A stretch of 64,000 nucleotides of DNA. Origin: Lepisosteus oculatus (Eukaryota > Chordata > Actinopteri > Semionotiformes > Lepisosteidae). The notes beneath the pieces were generated by a model that worked only from the letters and a program-made list of their open reading frames with translations, had not been told where the DNA came from and searched no databases. The translations under genes were made by a program, and so were the position numbers. Within the stretch, counting starts at the first letter, position 1; each line of letters begins with the position of its first letter. Below are positions 14,110 to 26,574 of this stretch, piece after piece. The stretch lies in contig NC_090704.1 of the NCBI RefSeq assembly GCF_040954835.1, positions 40,366,979 through 40,430,978 on the forward strand. Direction: 5' to 3'.

Positions 14110-14330
14110 CAGTCTCTAAGTAGCCCCCTGCCCCTTCTTCAGTGAATCCCCACCCTCAATCCCCCTGTTTCATAAAAAACATTTGCATCACAATAGCGGC
14201 CTCAGCTCCTGCTATTAGAAGCACATTTGCCATCGGAGGTCTAATGAAAATGTAACATTATTTAAGCCCTCCTTCACAGAATTCTCAGATTAGCAGCGGG
14301 TGAGCGGGGAGAAAGCCGGTGTCTCAAACT
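14110..14330. promoter_or_regulatory. Candidate regulatory element with octamer
   Basis: Holds a perfect POU octamer ATTTGCAT (14181-14188) followed by several ATTAG/CTAAT homeodomain cores within 120 bp. Low-repeat and of balanced composition. No alignment was available. Confidence 0.35.
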
Positions 14331-14467
14331 GGGTTTAATTCCATTGTATGATAAGCATCGACCCCCTAATTCAAGCCGTACAATCCCCCCGAGACGGGAT
14401 TGAGGGAGCAGTGAGTGTGGAGGGAGTGAGAAAGGCTGGGGCACTACCCACAACACCCCAGACTGCA

Positions 14468-14495
14468 CCCCCCCCCCCAACACACACACACACAA
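14468..14495 (+). repeat. Poly-C plus CA microsatellite
   Basis: An 11-base C run directly followed by a short (CA)n. Likely length-variable. Confidence 0.85.
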
Positions 14496-14946
14496 CCCGC
14501 ACCAGCTCCCTGAAATCCCCCTTCCACCCCCTCTATCGTCACCCCTCCTCAGCTGTCCGGGCCCACAATAGGCTGAGCATCTTTTGTGGCATTAACGGCT
14601 TGTAGGAGAAGAAGAACAATGCATGAGAAGTGAGGAGTGCAGGGTTCCCACACAGCCCAATGTGTCCTCACACACCCCCCTCTGAGAGAGGCAACCTGCG
14701 CACAGCTGACCCCCCACCCCCCTGCCAAAAAGAAACCCTCCCCTCCATTACACACTCGCTCACTGTCTTTCCTTTTTTAATTGCACTCAAAAAGAGATAG
14801 AGACGGAAGGGAGAGGGAAAATCCCTTTGTGTGGAGTGAAGGGTGAGGGGGTTTGCACCGAGTCCTGATTAATTTGTAGTGTCACACACTGTTGAGTTCC
14901 TCCGAGAGACGTTTCAGGTGGAGTGTTCAGCACTCTGGAGGACGAA

Positions 14947-14970
14947 GGGGAGGGCAGGGGAGGGGGAGGG
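14947..14970 (+). other. G-quadruplex-forming motif
   Basis: Four or more G tracts of three to five bases separated by loops of one or two bases (GGGG-A-GGG-CA-GGGG-A-GGGGG-A-GGG). Such runs readily form intramolecular quadruplexes in vitro; a role here is untested. Confidence 0.7.
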
Positions 14971-15229
14971 TTCTGAGTGTCAAAGTGAAAGGGTGCCGTC
15001 AGTGTGACACTGTCCTCGTATTCAAACGTCACTTTAGTAACCAGAAAATAATGCTCAAGATTGTTTCAAGAATCCCATTAAGAAACATTTCATCTTCTGG
15101 TGATCTTCAAATTTGTTGGGATACTCACCTGAAACTGAGTGACACCTTGGTGTATCTCGAAGATGATGTACGTACTGTAAATACAATTTAAAAGCTATAA
15201 AACACTTTAGAAAGCATATTTTGGGGCCT

Positions 15230-15920
15230 GAGGCCGGCTGTTGAGCATGACTGAGCTTTTGGTTATTCTTGTTTTCTGTACACCTGAACACCAGAAATTA
15301 CCTTCCTAAAGAAAACCTATGCACATTCAGTTCTGATTATGTAACCTAATGTTCTGTGTGTTCTCTCTCCCTTTTGGTAATCGGCCCTTGCATTTCTCAC
15401 ATAAAGCAGCATCAAGAAACTTGTCGCATGGGATGTTTTTTTTACTCTCTTTCTCCCTAAAGGTTTAATGTAACATCATGCAAGCAATTATATGATGCAG
15501 TCTAATCACCTGCTCTCTGGAGAAAACTGGGAGCTCATTATTATGGAAGTTGGATCTTCCAGAGGAGTACTGTGAAGGAGACACAGAGGCGTGCCGTGTG
15601 AATTCGCCCCATGTTCATTGTTCTGCATTCGGCTGCGTCTCTAATGGAATCGAATTAGAGCTCCTAATCAGGGGGAAGAAGGGATTGGGTGAGGGTCAGT
15701 CGCTGCTCTGGCTTCAGGCTGAAGCATGGCTGTGTGTATGTGTGTGTGTTTTTATGTGTGTGTCAGGCTGGATTCTCTCCATTGTTCATTACAACAGCTG
15801 ATTGCAGCCCATGCGTTTCAGCACACAGCTTCACAGGCATTTTCTGGGCAGCTGCATTCTTATCCCCTTCCTTGCAGATAAAGCAGTTTGCCACCATGAA
15901 GGTGAACAAATCTTGCCAGT
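15230..15920. promoter_or_regulatory. Candidate regulatory element(s)
   Basis: Two balanced low-repeat blocks (15230-15470 and 15480-15700) and a third around 15780-15900, separated by a GT-rich run (15732-15765). The middle block holds the inverted repeat CTCTAAT/ATTAGAG (15639-15645, 15654-15660) followed at once by CTCCTAATC. Looks like homeodomain-responsive enhancer DNA; not tested. Confidence 0.38.
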
Positions 15921-16629
15921 AAGTCACAATACAGAGGATCAATTCGGCTAGCAAAAAAAAACGTTTTTAAACTGCACTTTTCACTAAAGAATGTAAAGTA
16001 CATGCGTACGTTGTCTGTATGGGGAATTGTACAATGCACTGAAAATTACATCAATAAATTGCAAACCTAATACCAAATAATTTCATTTTGAACTTTTTCA
16101 GTGCTTAGTCGATCATATATCTTTTATCAGAACTTAAATATGATATTCTGACTGCAGTATATTTTATTGTACTAAATATATTTTAGACAAACCCGTTAGT
16201 TATAGCATCCTAAAGACTCAATTCTTAAGCAATGAAATATATACAGTTTTCAACCATTCTTTCAGAGGAATAGAACAGTGGGAGATAATATAAGCTACAG
16301 TAGTTCTGCTCTTGGCAAGCAGGATGGGGTTTCATGAAATTACCCATTTAAAAACATAGGTGTTAATGTCTGTCACATCAAACCACTCATAGTTATAGGG
16401 AACCTAATATTAGTTATGGGGGACCTATTATTTCTGCATACTTGGAAACATGCAGAAAAATATATGCAGCATAAATGTCTCCTCCCTAAAAAATGTAAAA
16501 ATATTTTTCACAGGTAGTTGTTAACATTTCATTTTCAAAATTATTTAATAGAAAAATGCATAATGGCTGAAGTTTCGGATTTAAAAAAAAATGGAATTCT
16601 GTAAACCTGGCTTTTTTGAAGCGCTATAC

Positions 16630-17000
16630 AGTATGTGTGTGCCTGCACGTCAGAGGCCTTCCCCTCCTTCTGCCATTGGATGCCATGGTTCTGGCCTACA
16701 ATCCTTCAATTTGGTTTTGTCTCCCTCTGTAAATTCCCACACTTCACAGCTTCTGCACTGTCAGGTCTAATCAGCAGTGGGATTTGTATTGATTTTCAGC
16801 CACCTGTGCCAGGCGCCTTGCTGTTTTGTGGACATTTCCCCGATTTCCTCGGCTTCGGCCTGCCACCGTCTCCCAGGGCAACAGTGACACAGGGTGCCGT
16901 GCAGTCCATTTGTCACCAATTGTCACCGTTTTGTTGTGCCTTGTCTGTGCAGTGGGTTGTGTCATGGTGATACGCAAGGGGCTGAGCGGGAGATCTCTCT
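16630..17000. promoter_or_regulatory. Candidate regulatory element
   Basis: Balanced composition with an inverted CCAAT (ATTGG, 16675-16679), CTAATC (16767-16772) and an E-box CACCTG (16801-16806). Overlapping open frames on both strands reflect the lower AT content and not a gene. Confidence 0.3.
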
Positions 17001-18780
17001 CTAATAGGATGAGAGACCCCCTGCAGCGAGGAAACCAGGAACTAAACTGAAATCTGTAACTGTGTCTCAATCTGCTAGGCCAGAGGGTTCAAAGAGGAGC
17101 AGCCCACCAATTAGGCACAAAAGTAATCACAGTTGCACATGTCTAAAGGACAGAAAAATAAAAGTGCCTGCATTTACTGTAACTAGCAACTAGTCGGTGC
17201 TGAGAAAGTTTTGATGCCCAGGCCCCCACCTCCTTATCTGAGTATTGGATCTTTTCATGTGAACAGGTGGTTCATCACAAATTGAGCCTGGGGTATTTTA
17301 GAAAGTGTAAGAGGCTCACTTTCAGTGGAACCCATGCGCTTGGTTTTATTTCAGTCACCAATCAACATCAACAGATCGCTGTTCCCTTTATCAGTGAAAT
17401 ACTAAACCAAACACTGGCACAGTTGTTGAGTGCAGCTTAGAAGTAATTTAACCCTTTTATACTACCTCTGCATTTGCTGGTCTTGTCATTAATTTGCACT
17501 TTGCTTTATCGGTGCAGTCTTCTTGTCAGGGTAATCTGTATGTAATGTACAGTACACCAGTGTGTTTAAAGGACAGCTTTTACCTAACTGAAATCAGAAC
17601 TCCACATGAGGTACACAGTGGATTGTTTATTTCATATAAATATTTATTTTCATTTCATAAAACCAGATTGTGATTGATTGATGAGTTTACCAATCCTGAT
17701 AAATGAAAATTTAGAAAAATGAGCCGTTTTTACAGTAGGATGCTTACTGCATAGAGGAGGTGTTTGACGCGAGAGGGTTAAGTTTTTCAGGTATGAGTAC
17801 ATGAGTCCTCGAGTTTTTCATGAAAGGTGAATTCAAGGCATGTTTCCTCTAGGACACTGTGATAAGATCTTGGCTTTCAAGGTCCTATTATTCTGCTTTT
17901 TATTTTGGAACTATGAATCTTGGGACACATCCTGTGAAGTCGGAATTAAAATAACATTTAAAATGATGTTTAAATAATGTTTAAAGTAGGGTAGGCAGAG
18001 TTTAACACATACCCTTGAAATGATAGGCATATTCAGTTTTTTTATATTTTAGTATGCCTACTTACTCTTGCTTGTTCTGCATTCCTGTTATTTATTATTC
18101 CAGTAAAACCTGGTGATTTAGCAATAATTATTTAAAATTCATGTATCCTTACTGTATTGGCAGAGGTGCTGAACAGCATGGTAATTAGACCTGTAAGAAA
18201 ATAAATATCAAACAACCCTGAATCATCCAATTGTAAGTTTAAATTTGATAAATTACTCATGGAGACTTTTATTTTTCAGCAAATACATCACTGTGAAAAA
18301 AAACTGTGCAATAACTTCATTCTGGACATCCTTATGGTACAGTGTTTAATGCCAAATAAACAGAAGACGTTCAATATATTTTCCATTCCTTTTATAAATG
18401 ATGTAAAATGAATTTGAAAACAAAGACCAGTTATTGCAGATACATTGTATACAAGGAAATGTTTAAAATTTGATGTTGGCTGTACATTAGATGTAAACAT
18501 ACTGTATTGATATAAACATAATAGTTGAATTAACAATTAAAATATTTACAACTTTAGGGCAAATTTATGCACTGATAAAGTCTGAGAACTTAAATGTTGT
18601 TATTTTGAGATTTGATGACCACCCTACATAGCTAAAATGTCAATTTAATAAGATCTGTGTCAATACGTATATATACAAAAAAAGGTACAAAAGTGCTGAA
18701 GTGATTTCATTTATCAACTGGGCTAGGTTTACAAAATGGTTTACTAAGACTGGCAGAGCCTTAGTTTATATAAGCCCATC
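17001..18780. other. 3' gene desert, nothing recognised
   Basis: AT-rich non-coding DNA with no transposon, RNA gene or family-like frame seen. Confidence 0.5.
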
Positions 18781-18784
18781 TTAA

Positions 18785-19260
18785 AGGAATTCTGTTAATC
18801 AGCTCTCCGTATCATAGACCGTGACATGAGATGGTCTCTCTGCAGGAGAGACACCAGCTTTCTCAAATTTATATGTTTTCATTCCGGAAAGTGATTATTT
18901 TACTGAGCTGCAGGAGAAATTCAGACAACGTGGAAGAGTTTGTTTTCTCAGGGAAAATTGATGCTTTTAATAGAGAAGAACTTTGTCAGCCTATAAAGCT
19001 ATCCTAAGGAAGGAGATATGGAGATAGTGTTTCTTCTCAATATTGTCTACTGTCCATACCATGGTGCTCTGTAATTAAAAGTAAACACCCAAATGGAGAG
19101 GTACTGCCTGAGGGAAACATTCTCCATCAACAATACAGACAGTTCAGCTATTTGGTTTTACCAAATAAGAAAAGCTGTGAAATTGATCTACTGTAAGTCA
19201 GCTCCCTCTGAGTTCAGAGGATACCAGTCAATGAAGTAACCCAGCCAGCAGAGGGAGACA
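18785..19260. promoter_or_regulatory. Candidate regulatory element
   Basis: Low-repeat stretch with a perfect inverted repeat GTCTCTC-TGCAG-GAGAGAC (18834-18852). It ends just before an AT-rich run. Composition-based call only. Confidence 0.28.
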
Positions 19261-19304
19261 GTTATATTATTAGCAACCACCCCCCTCGCCCCCTCACGTA
19301 TTCA

Positions 19305-19380
19305 TAACTTAATAATTAATGATAATAATTAATATACTAATATTATTAATATTAATTATACTAATATTATACAATGTACT
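19305..19380. repeat. AT-only low-complexity block
   Basis: Almost pure A/T with repeated ATACTAATATTAT and ATTAAT units; self-complementary in several registers. Probably a decayed simple repeat. Confidence 0.7.
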
Positions 19381-19679
19381 ATACTGAACAATGAAACTGT
19401 AGCTTTTCTGATAGATCTTCCTGAGGACACCTAAACAGATACAGTAGGTTGGTTTAATTTTTAAATTTAAATTTTATTATTTCCAATCTACTGGAAGATT
19501 TTGTTTTTAAAAAAAGGACTTCCAGTTTCAGTTTAGAGACTTTATTTCCAAAAATAAGCGCATACCAGGAAAGAGAGAACTGGAAGGCATAATTAAATTG
19601 TAACCGTGATTATAACGTGCTAGGGTTGTTTGCAGCTTAGATGTTACATGACACAATAATCATTTCGAATAAAGAAAGA

Positions 19680-20140
19680 CACGCTAGGCCTCTTTTCTCA
19701 CATCGCAGCTCGGCATTACTTCTGGGAGGGTGGGGCAGCCGGAGAGAGGGCCTGTGCAGTCCAGGCACAGCGTGAGTTGTGTTACAGGGAGACGAAGAAT
19801 GATGCGCCCTGACTGAACAATTAACTTGTCGTCAGTCGCCCGCTGTCCACCCCGATGAGGGCTACACCGTGGGTCCGACCTGGCAGCCTCCAAACCCCAC
19901 ATGGCCTGCCATCCTCACTCCATCTTCACGGCAGGAGCGCAGCGCGGCATGCAAGCCATTACCCAGGACCTGAAATTACTCCCATACTTCATTCTCCACA
20001 GACAGAAGCGCAAGTGACACATTTGGCTCATGAGCACTGGTTGTGGATAGGAGAGGCAGAGCAAACCTTTCTGCTATTCCATGGAATAAGACAAGGGAGT
20101 CACGGTTCAAATGACAGCCTGACTGCTTTCTCTCAATAAC
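19680..20140. promoter_or_regulatory. GC-richer candidate element
   Basis: Noticeably more GC and CpG than its surroundings, with AATTAAC (19819-19825). Overlapping open frames (72, 94 and 75 codons) show no family match. Could be an enhancer, or an old GC-rich repeat. Confidence 0.28.
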
Positions 20141-20144
20141 TTTA

Positions 20145-21585
20145 ATAACTATTGAAATATTTTTTTTCTGGAACAAAGAACACCACTCAGTACTTCTTTT
20201 CATTAGCAGTTTCTCTGAGCATGAACGTTACTGTCTCTCCGCGATTTTGAGAAAAGGGCTTCTCTCTATTATAAAACTGTGAAATGGTTTCATTTTGTCA
20301 AACGGTAGTCTGTTTTCACTTTAATACATCTTATTATTAATTTAACCTTGTGGTTCCACGTCCAGAAATGCAGACGAACAGATGAATGACAAAAGCTGAT
20401 TTCACGGGCCTTGAAAATGAAAGCTAGCTAGGCATGGTGAGTGTGATCAGCCATTTATTAAAATGTACTCTAAACGTTTTTTAAGATAGTTATAAAATAA
20501 TTCAAGTTACTAATAGATGATTGGTTCTTGTAATTAGAAAAAATAAAAGCCTTTAAAATGTATTTTAATGGGGTGCACTTTTAACCTTTTTACTGTGTCT
20601 TCACATTGGAAGCCTCATACTATATTTTCACAAAGTGACAATCAAAACAATATTCCAGTAATTTTACCTCTCATAAAATCAATTAGTGCCTTGAATCCTT
20701 ATAATTTTATCTCCACTTTATTAAGAAAGTATTTGTACCTTTTCCTCTTCAAAAAGTTACCTTTTGTATTCCATTTCTTAAGGAGGGAGGAAACTTAAAA
20801 CAACTCTAAAGGGATTTTTTCCCAGTGGCTGTCAAAGGAACTCAGTGTCCTAGAGGTGACATTTTCAAGTGATTCCACCACGTTTCTCAAATCAAGCTAG
20901 TAATTTAAAATTTTGCAAACGTACAAAAATGCTTTGAAAATTGCCTCATACAAACAAGTTTCTTCATCGGTTGCCAGAAAATTATGTTGCTTGGAAGTGT
21001 TTCTAGGTCCGACGAGATTATAAAAATATGAAGTTGAAATCTATATAGGCATCTGTTTGGGTCTAGGCTGTTACTTTAAGTTCACCAATCAGTGCCCGTT
21101 TGCAAACTGGGTAGGTTGTCTATCCTCTTCACTGTCTGTCATTTTTCTTGTACTCTTATTTCCAGAAAACTATGTTATGAGGGAAAAATCTGCCCAAAGA
21201 CACGTTTTGGAATAACCTCATGTAAACACAACTCTGCGGAGTTCTAGGCCATATGGAAGTGATCATCATGCAGCAAGCTGGCATGATGTCCTCAATACCA
21301 AGTCCTAGAGATCACATATCTCCTGAAATACCACATCTAGGACTGTCAGCAAAGCCTACAAGGCAGTGAGTATCATTGTTAAACTTTATTAAATTAGAAA
21401 AGTTAAGGGGAGCATATTATTTAGTACATTATATCAATGGATATGATTATAATCAAACAGCTTACCTGGACAGAAGAAGAAAATGGAATCTATTTTAGGA
21501 AATGTTCTGGCTGTTAGCTCACTGTTTGGCTTTTTAATTCATTTGTCATTAATGTCAATAGTAAATGTATACTTTAAGAATCCAC
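20145..21585. other. 3' gene desert, nothing recognised
   Basis: AT-rich non-coding sequence without recognisable elements. Confidence 0.5.
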
Positions 21586-21589
21586 TCCG

Positions 21590-21780
21590 CAGGTGGTATT
21601 AAAGTTAATACTGCTGCCTCACAGCTCTAGGTCCCTAGATTTAATTCTAACGGAGAGCTTATCTGTGTGGAGTTTGCATGTTCTTCCTTTGTGGAGATTG
21701 CTTTTTGGCGGATGTGTCACTTCCCTTCCACCTCCCAAAGACATTCAGGATAGGTCTAATTCACAAAGAGATTTCATAGC
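21590..21780 (+). mobile_element. L2-type LINE 3' UTR fragment
   Basis: Reads GGTGGTATTAAAGTTAATAC, then TGCTGCCTCACAGCTCTAGG, GTGTGGAGTTTGCATGTTCT and CCTCCCAAAGACATTCAGG, the standard L2 order, with many substitutions. The distal end is missing. Confidence 0.75.
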
Positions 21781-21789
21781 TGTTGTGGG

Positions 21790-24185
21790 GGTTTCTTCCT
21801 AGATGCACAAGCAGTACTAGCAACAAAACTACAGAGAGCCGAAGGGGTTTCATTGGCTAAATGGCCTTTGGTCTGTAGTGGCCCTGCTGATGCAACTTTA
21901 AAGGTGTTATTTTTCTTTTTTACTCTTTTTTATTTTTTTTCAGGCAGTACATTTTTAATTATGATTATACAGTTGGACATTCATTTTACTGTCTCTGCAT
22001 TTATCCTTCTATTTTATGTTGCTCTGAATATCTTTGTTGGAGTTTTCAGCTCTCAAAGTGGCCACTGTCTATGTATAGTCTATGTGTAGGACTATTGAGA
22101 GGGCAGCTGTAAAAATTTGATTCCAACTGTTCTGATGCACTTTACTGAAGGAGACCTTCCTTTAGCTTCTTTGCTTGGTTGCCATAAAGCTTTTTTTATC
22201 TTTATAAAAGTTTTGCTTTATAAAAAAAGTGGTAAGCACAGCACCCCTTTAGTTTGTTTCTGTTTTCATCCTGTGCTTTGTTGAGATTGACATGTTGGAA
22301 TATCAAGAAAACCAGGAGCACAAAACATTGATAACCCAAAGCCAAAATAAGTTGAATAAACAAAACCATTACCTAGTTCTTGAACAGTCTCTAAGTGATG
22401 GATGTTATTTATTCAACATTTTTTTAAGTTGAGCATTATTTTAGAGAAGCCTTTGAAAAGACTGACATATTAGACTAAAAGAAAAGTTGGTCACGCCTAT
22501 ATTAGTGTGACTGGTTAAGAGGGATTCTTCACTTTTCTCTTTATTTCCTCCAGTGTCTTACTGGAAGAAACTTACTCCAGTGTTTATAGTGTTTGGCCCT
22601 TGCTGCAGGACTTCATTCTTTTCTGGATTTGAAAAGCAGCTCATTATGTTTAGCCACACTGCCGTTTAGGTACAGAGTAATCCATTACAAAGCTTAGTTC
22701 TAGATGAGGACAAATCAGGATTTCTGTTCTCCAGTCAATTTGAACTGTTACACAATATTAGTTCAAAGCATGAAGACTGGAGACTAGCAGGAATGGAGTG
22801 TGGTGGGAGCCCAGCTGGAGCCTGAGGCCTGCACTATGGTAGCAGGGAGGGTTGATACAGCTCTGCTGACAAACTTTGATGAATGAAGTCACAGTCAGCC
22901 ATTTCACTGCAGCAGTATAACAGTGCAAAGTCTGCAGCTCCTTAAGATTCAAAAGGGGTCATTGCATGGCAAGGCCTAAGGTTTTGCTTTTCGTGGCCTC
23001 GACCTAACGTTCTCAGATGTATGGGAATCCCTCGATTTTAATGGGCTCCAGTCACCAATGAAACGTTTCATTAAAACTGCTCACTCAGAAACAAGTTTAA
23101 AGAAATACTGGAACATTCCAAACTCTTCAGATAGGGGTCGGATTAATTTCCAATGTACAGTACTGGATGTTTTATTAAGATTCCTGTATAGGTGTGAAAG
23201 GGAGTCTGAACTGCCATGTTCATGCATATAAATTTGCAATGTCTTAGTATTATGTGTTATGTTGTTCTGGCACATTTGATTGTCATTTTTGGCACATTGT
23301 TCTGAACTAAATTAAATCAGGTTTACACTCAATAAGGTGGCACAAGGAGTGTTACTTATAATATCTGTTTTAGTGGTAGATTAAAGAAACCCTTTTTCTG
23401 TTGGCTTCTATATACTGTAACCTTAAGGAATGTTAGAAATATGAAGTCTAGTATAAAGTCAGGCTTTATGCACGTTTACTCAGTTGCACAGAGTGTTACA
23501 GAAAAGGTCGCCTTTATCTTAGTGAAGGTGGTGAGGGTATAAAGCTGACACTATCTCTACCTTGGTTATCTTAAATATAGCAAGTGGGAGGGAGGGAAAG
23601 ACACTTAAAAATGCATAAACTGTCTCAAAAAGTCATGCAAATGAAACTGTGGCTTTGAGCAACATCTAATATCCTGGCAAACACTCCTTGAAAACTCAAA
23701 TAGCCGCAGTTGCTTTCAGAACTCACACTGCTAGCCCAAAGAAACTGCCTGTTAAACTGAGAAGAAATCTGTTTTCATCAAGGACAATATGCTCTATTTC
23801 ACAAAGGTGTATGTCTGGTGCGGTGGGGCAGTAGGAAACGGGCAAGATGACACATCAACCTGTCGATATAATAGCCTGCAGTAACACTGTATTTTTTAAC
23901 AATATCATGACTGTTTGTTTGAATAACCTTTTATGTAGCGTTCAAAGATTTTTATTTTTTGTTGCAGGAAAAGCAAAGTAAATGAAAAACAAAATTCAAG
24001 AAGGACAAACTAGCTTCACTTAAATGAAAACCCCAAAAATATCTGTTAGTGTCAGACAGTATTTTTGACAAATTACTTAGCTTTCAATTTTATCAAGAAA
24101 AAAAGGGAAGTGGCACATGAAGAAACCATCTTGAAAAAACGAAATTGAAGACTTTTCTAAAACTAATCGTGTACCCCCCTCCCCA
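21790..24185. other. 3' gene desert, nothing firmly recognised
   Basis: AT-rich non-coding DNA. 23580-23790 is somewhat less AT-rich and could be regulatory, but shows no distinctive motif. Confidence 0.45.
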
Positions 24186-24189
24186 CCCC

Positions 24190-25130
24190 CAACACACACT
24201 CTTTCACACTCACATTAAACCCATAGAGCCTGTCTCAGTGGATTGAGAAATTGCACCTCACTCCATGGCCTCACAGGCGCTGATTGATTTGGGCATCACT
24301 CAGTTGTGTGGTGAAGTTTAAATAGTATGAACTGAAATTGGACCACGGAGCACGCAGAGCAAATTGAATCAAGCTGAGTCCCGGATGGAGCCAGAGAGGC
24401 CATCCTGTCCATCAGTCAAGTAGAGCAGTGATATGCTCTCTCTGTTTTCCAGACAACCCAGAGTTGTGGCAGCTGTCAGTCACAATGACAAATTAAGGCC
24501 TGATGAAACAGAAGGGGGTTACATCATTGCTTTTTAATGCACCCGCTGTCTGAAAGATGTGGCTGATGTAGACCGCCAAGTTGAACAGATATCTACAGCA
24601 GATGAATTATTTGATTTACTTTTGGAGAACATGTGGGGTTCCGATCGTAACACTTTTTATGAATCTCCCATCATTTCTAATGAGCAAATCCTGTGTTATA
24701 ATATATTTCTCTCCCTTCAAGCTTAGGCTGATGCTGCAGAATATTTCAGCCAAATATTTCAAGCGAATCATCTCCTCTCATAGTGAATTTAATCTGCGGA
24801 AACTGCATGGACGAGCTCTGCAGAAATTCAGCAAGAATAGCTTGGAAATTACAACTAGAATATATATAGTTTTAATCAACTGGCTAATAAAGTAAGAGCA
24901 AGGCTGGAATGGGCCTCTTGCAACAGAATCATTATTTAATCCATCTATTTCTCAGACAGAAGTTTTTTTTCCTTGGAAGGGGCTAATCCGACTTCTTGAA
25001 GTCTACAAAAGGGGAAATGTGTTTGACATAAGCTCAGCACACGCAGTTGGGGAGGCTGAAACAGCAGGATACAATTAATGACTATGGAATAAGATTGTTA
25101 CAATATGGCTTTCTTCACCCCTCCTCCTGC
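24190..25130. promoter_or_regulatory. Long candidate regulatory block
   Basis: Nearly 1 kb without visible repeats and with balanced composition, about 19-20 kb downstream of the sox9 stop codon. Contains a PBX/HOX-type TGATTGAT (24281-24288) and several AATTA/TTGATT cores. One plus frame (24581-24895, 104 codons) has no family resemblance. Among the best composition-based enhancer candidates here. Confidence 0.38.
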
Positions 25131-25459
25131 TCTATAGTGCTGTCATATTTCACTACTTCACTACTGTGGGGGACCAGGGCTTTTATTTTCCTTTTTTTTG
25201 TTCTCCCTCTGTTAATGTTTTGAAGCCGGTGAAATGTGCTCTTGCATTTCCAGATCTGACCAAGAGATTCAAGTGATTACACCGTGTGAAAACATTGATG
25301 AGGTTATTCTGTAGTGGTTCAACAAGAAAAAAAAAAGGTTTCTATCCAACGACATCATCCTAACATGTACCTTAGATAGCCTTAAGGTATCCTTTTATAT
25401 TTATTTTAAATGAAAAAAATGCGTGAATGATCCTTACTTAGTGTCTTATCTCTAGAATG

Positions 25460-25740
25460 AAACCAGGTGGTGCAGTAGTTAAGAAAAAAAAATATTTTTG
25501 CAACAGGTTTCCTAGTTCAAACCCTGGTTGTGCAACTAACTGACCATGTATATTACCCTTCTTAAGATAACAGATCTCTTAGGGTTCTGATCTTCATTTT
25601 GAGCGTAAAGCGTAAAAGACCCTAATGTAAATCACTGTACAGCAACGTTTGTTTATGCATAATATGGCCAAATAATCTCTGTAAATCTCTTTTTGATAAA
25701 AAAATCAGACAAAAAGTGGTCTAAATAAATCCAAAAGCAT
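25460..25740 (+). mobile_element. tRNA-derived SINE with common fish 3' tail
   Basis: Head GGTGGTGCAGTAGTTAAG, then B-box-like GTTCAAACCCTGG, and 3' end GTAAATCTCTTTTTGATAAA, which corresponds to the common fish SINE/LINE tail TGTAAGTCGCTTTGGATAAA, then AAATAAATCC. Degraded, with an A-rich interruption near 25482. Confidence 0.65.
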
Positions 25741-26129
25741 TATTTCAAATGCTGTAAATCAGAATAAGTTCTAGAAATTTAAATTAAGACTATGGAGCAC
25801 TGCTGCAATCCACTAAAGAAATCATGGAGCAACAGGTATTAAACACAATGCAAAAATCTTGTAATGTTTGCAATAATAATAATAATGAAATCTGATGAAA
25901 ATGGAATGTTGCTTGATTTTTTTAAATAGCTAAGGCGTATAACCTTTTTGATTGAATGCCTGCATTGCTGGAACCTGAAGATGTTGTATAAAACGGCTTA
26001 AATCTCTATTTATATCAATAACACAACTTGGAAGTGCTTTTACACATTACTTTGAAATAGGGCCAGAAAAAGAGAAGACAAAAAATCTGGTGACCAAATG
26101 TTGCAGGGCTGCTGTAATCGTTAGGAGGT

Positions 26130-26570
26130 GAAATTACAAACAATATGCAAACTGCTGAGGTCAGCAGAAGTGGCTGTCAGACAGGAGAAGAAGAAAGCAG
26201 AAGGCGGACGAGCTCTTTACAAGGTGTTTAACAGCCTCCCTGAATCTTTGCACATAAGCGTTTGGATAGCCTAACTCGCCCAGTTCTGTTTATTGGCACT
26301 CTGCAGATAGATTTTTTACGTTTTTGAGCTGGCCATCAATCAAAGCAGAGCTTGGTTTTTCCCAGGCCTAACGTTCCGATTTGTATCTGTCAACCAGCAG
26401 GCATTTTGCAGAGCTTGAACTGCACCTCATTTGTTTGCGAGCCAGTAGCGTTAATTTTTAACTGTGGTTACCCACCACTGGGTGGCTTTTACCCAGCTCT
26501 TTGTATTTGGCTCAAAGGCTGGTTCAAGTGGCAAATTGAAAGAGACTAGCAATGGATTTACCTGGGCCGT
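26130..26570. promoter_or_regulatory. Candidate regulatory element with TCF/LEF and POU-like sites
   Basis: Balanced low-repeat stretch with a POU-like TATGCAAA (26144-26151) and ATCAAAG (26339-26345, TCF/LEF core) preceded by ATCAAT. WNT input to SOX9 is well known, so a TCF site would be relevant if bound. No conservation data. Confidence 0.35.
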
Positions 26571-26574
26571 GACA

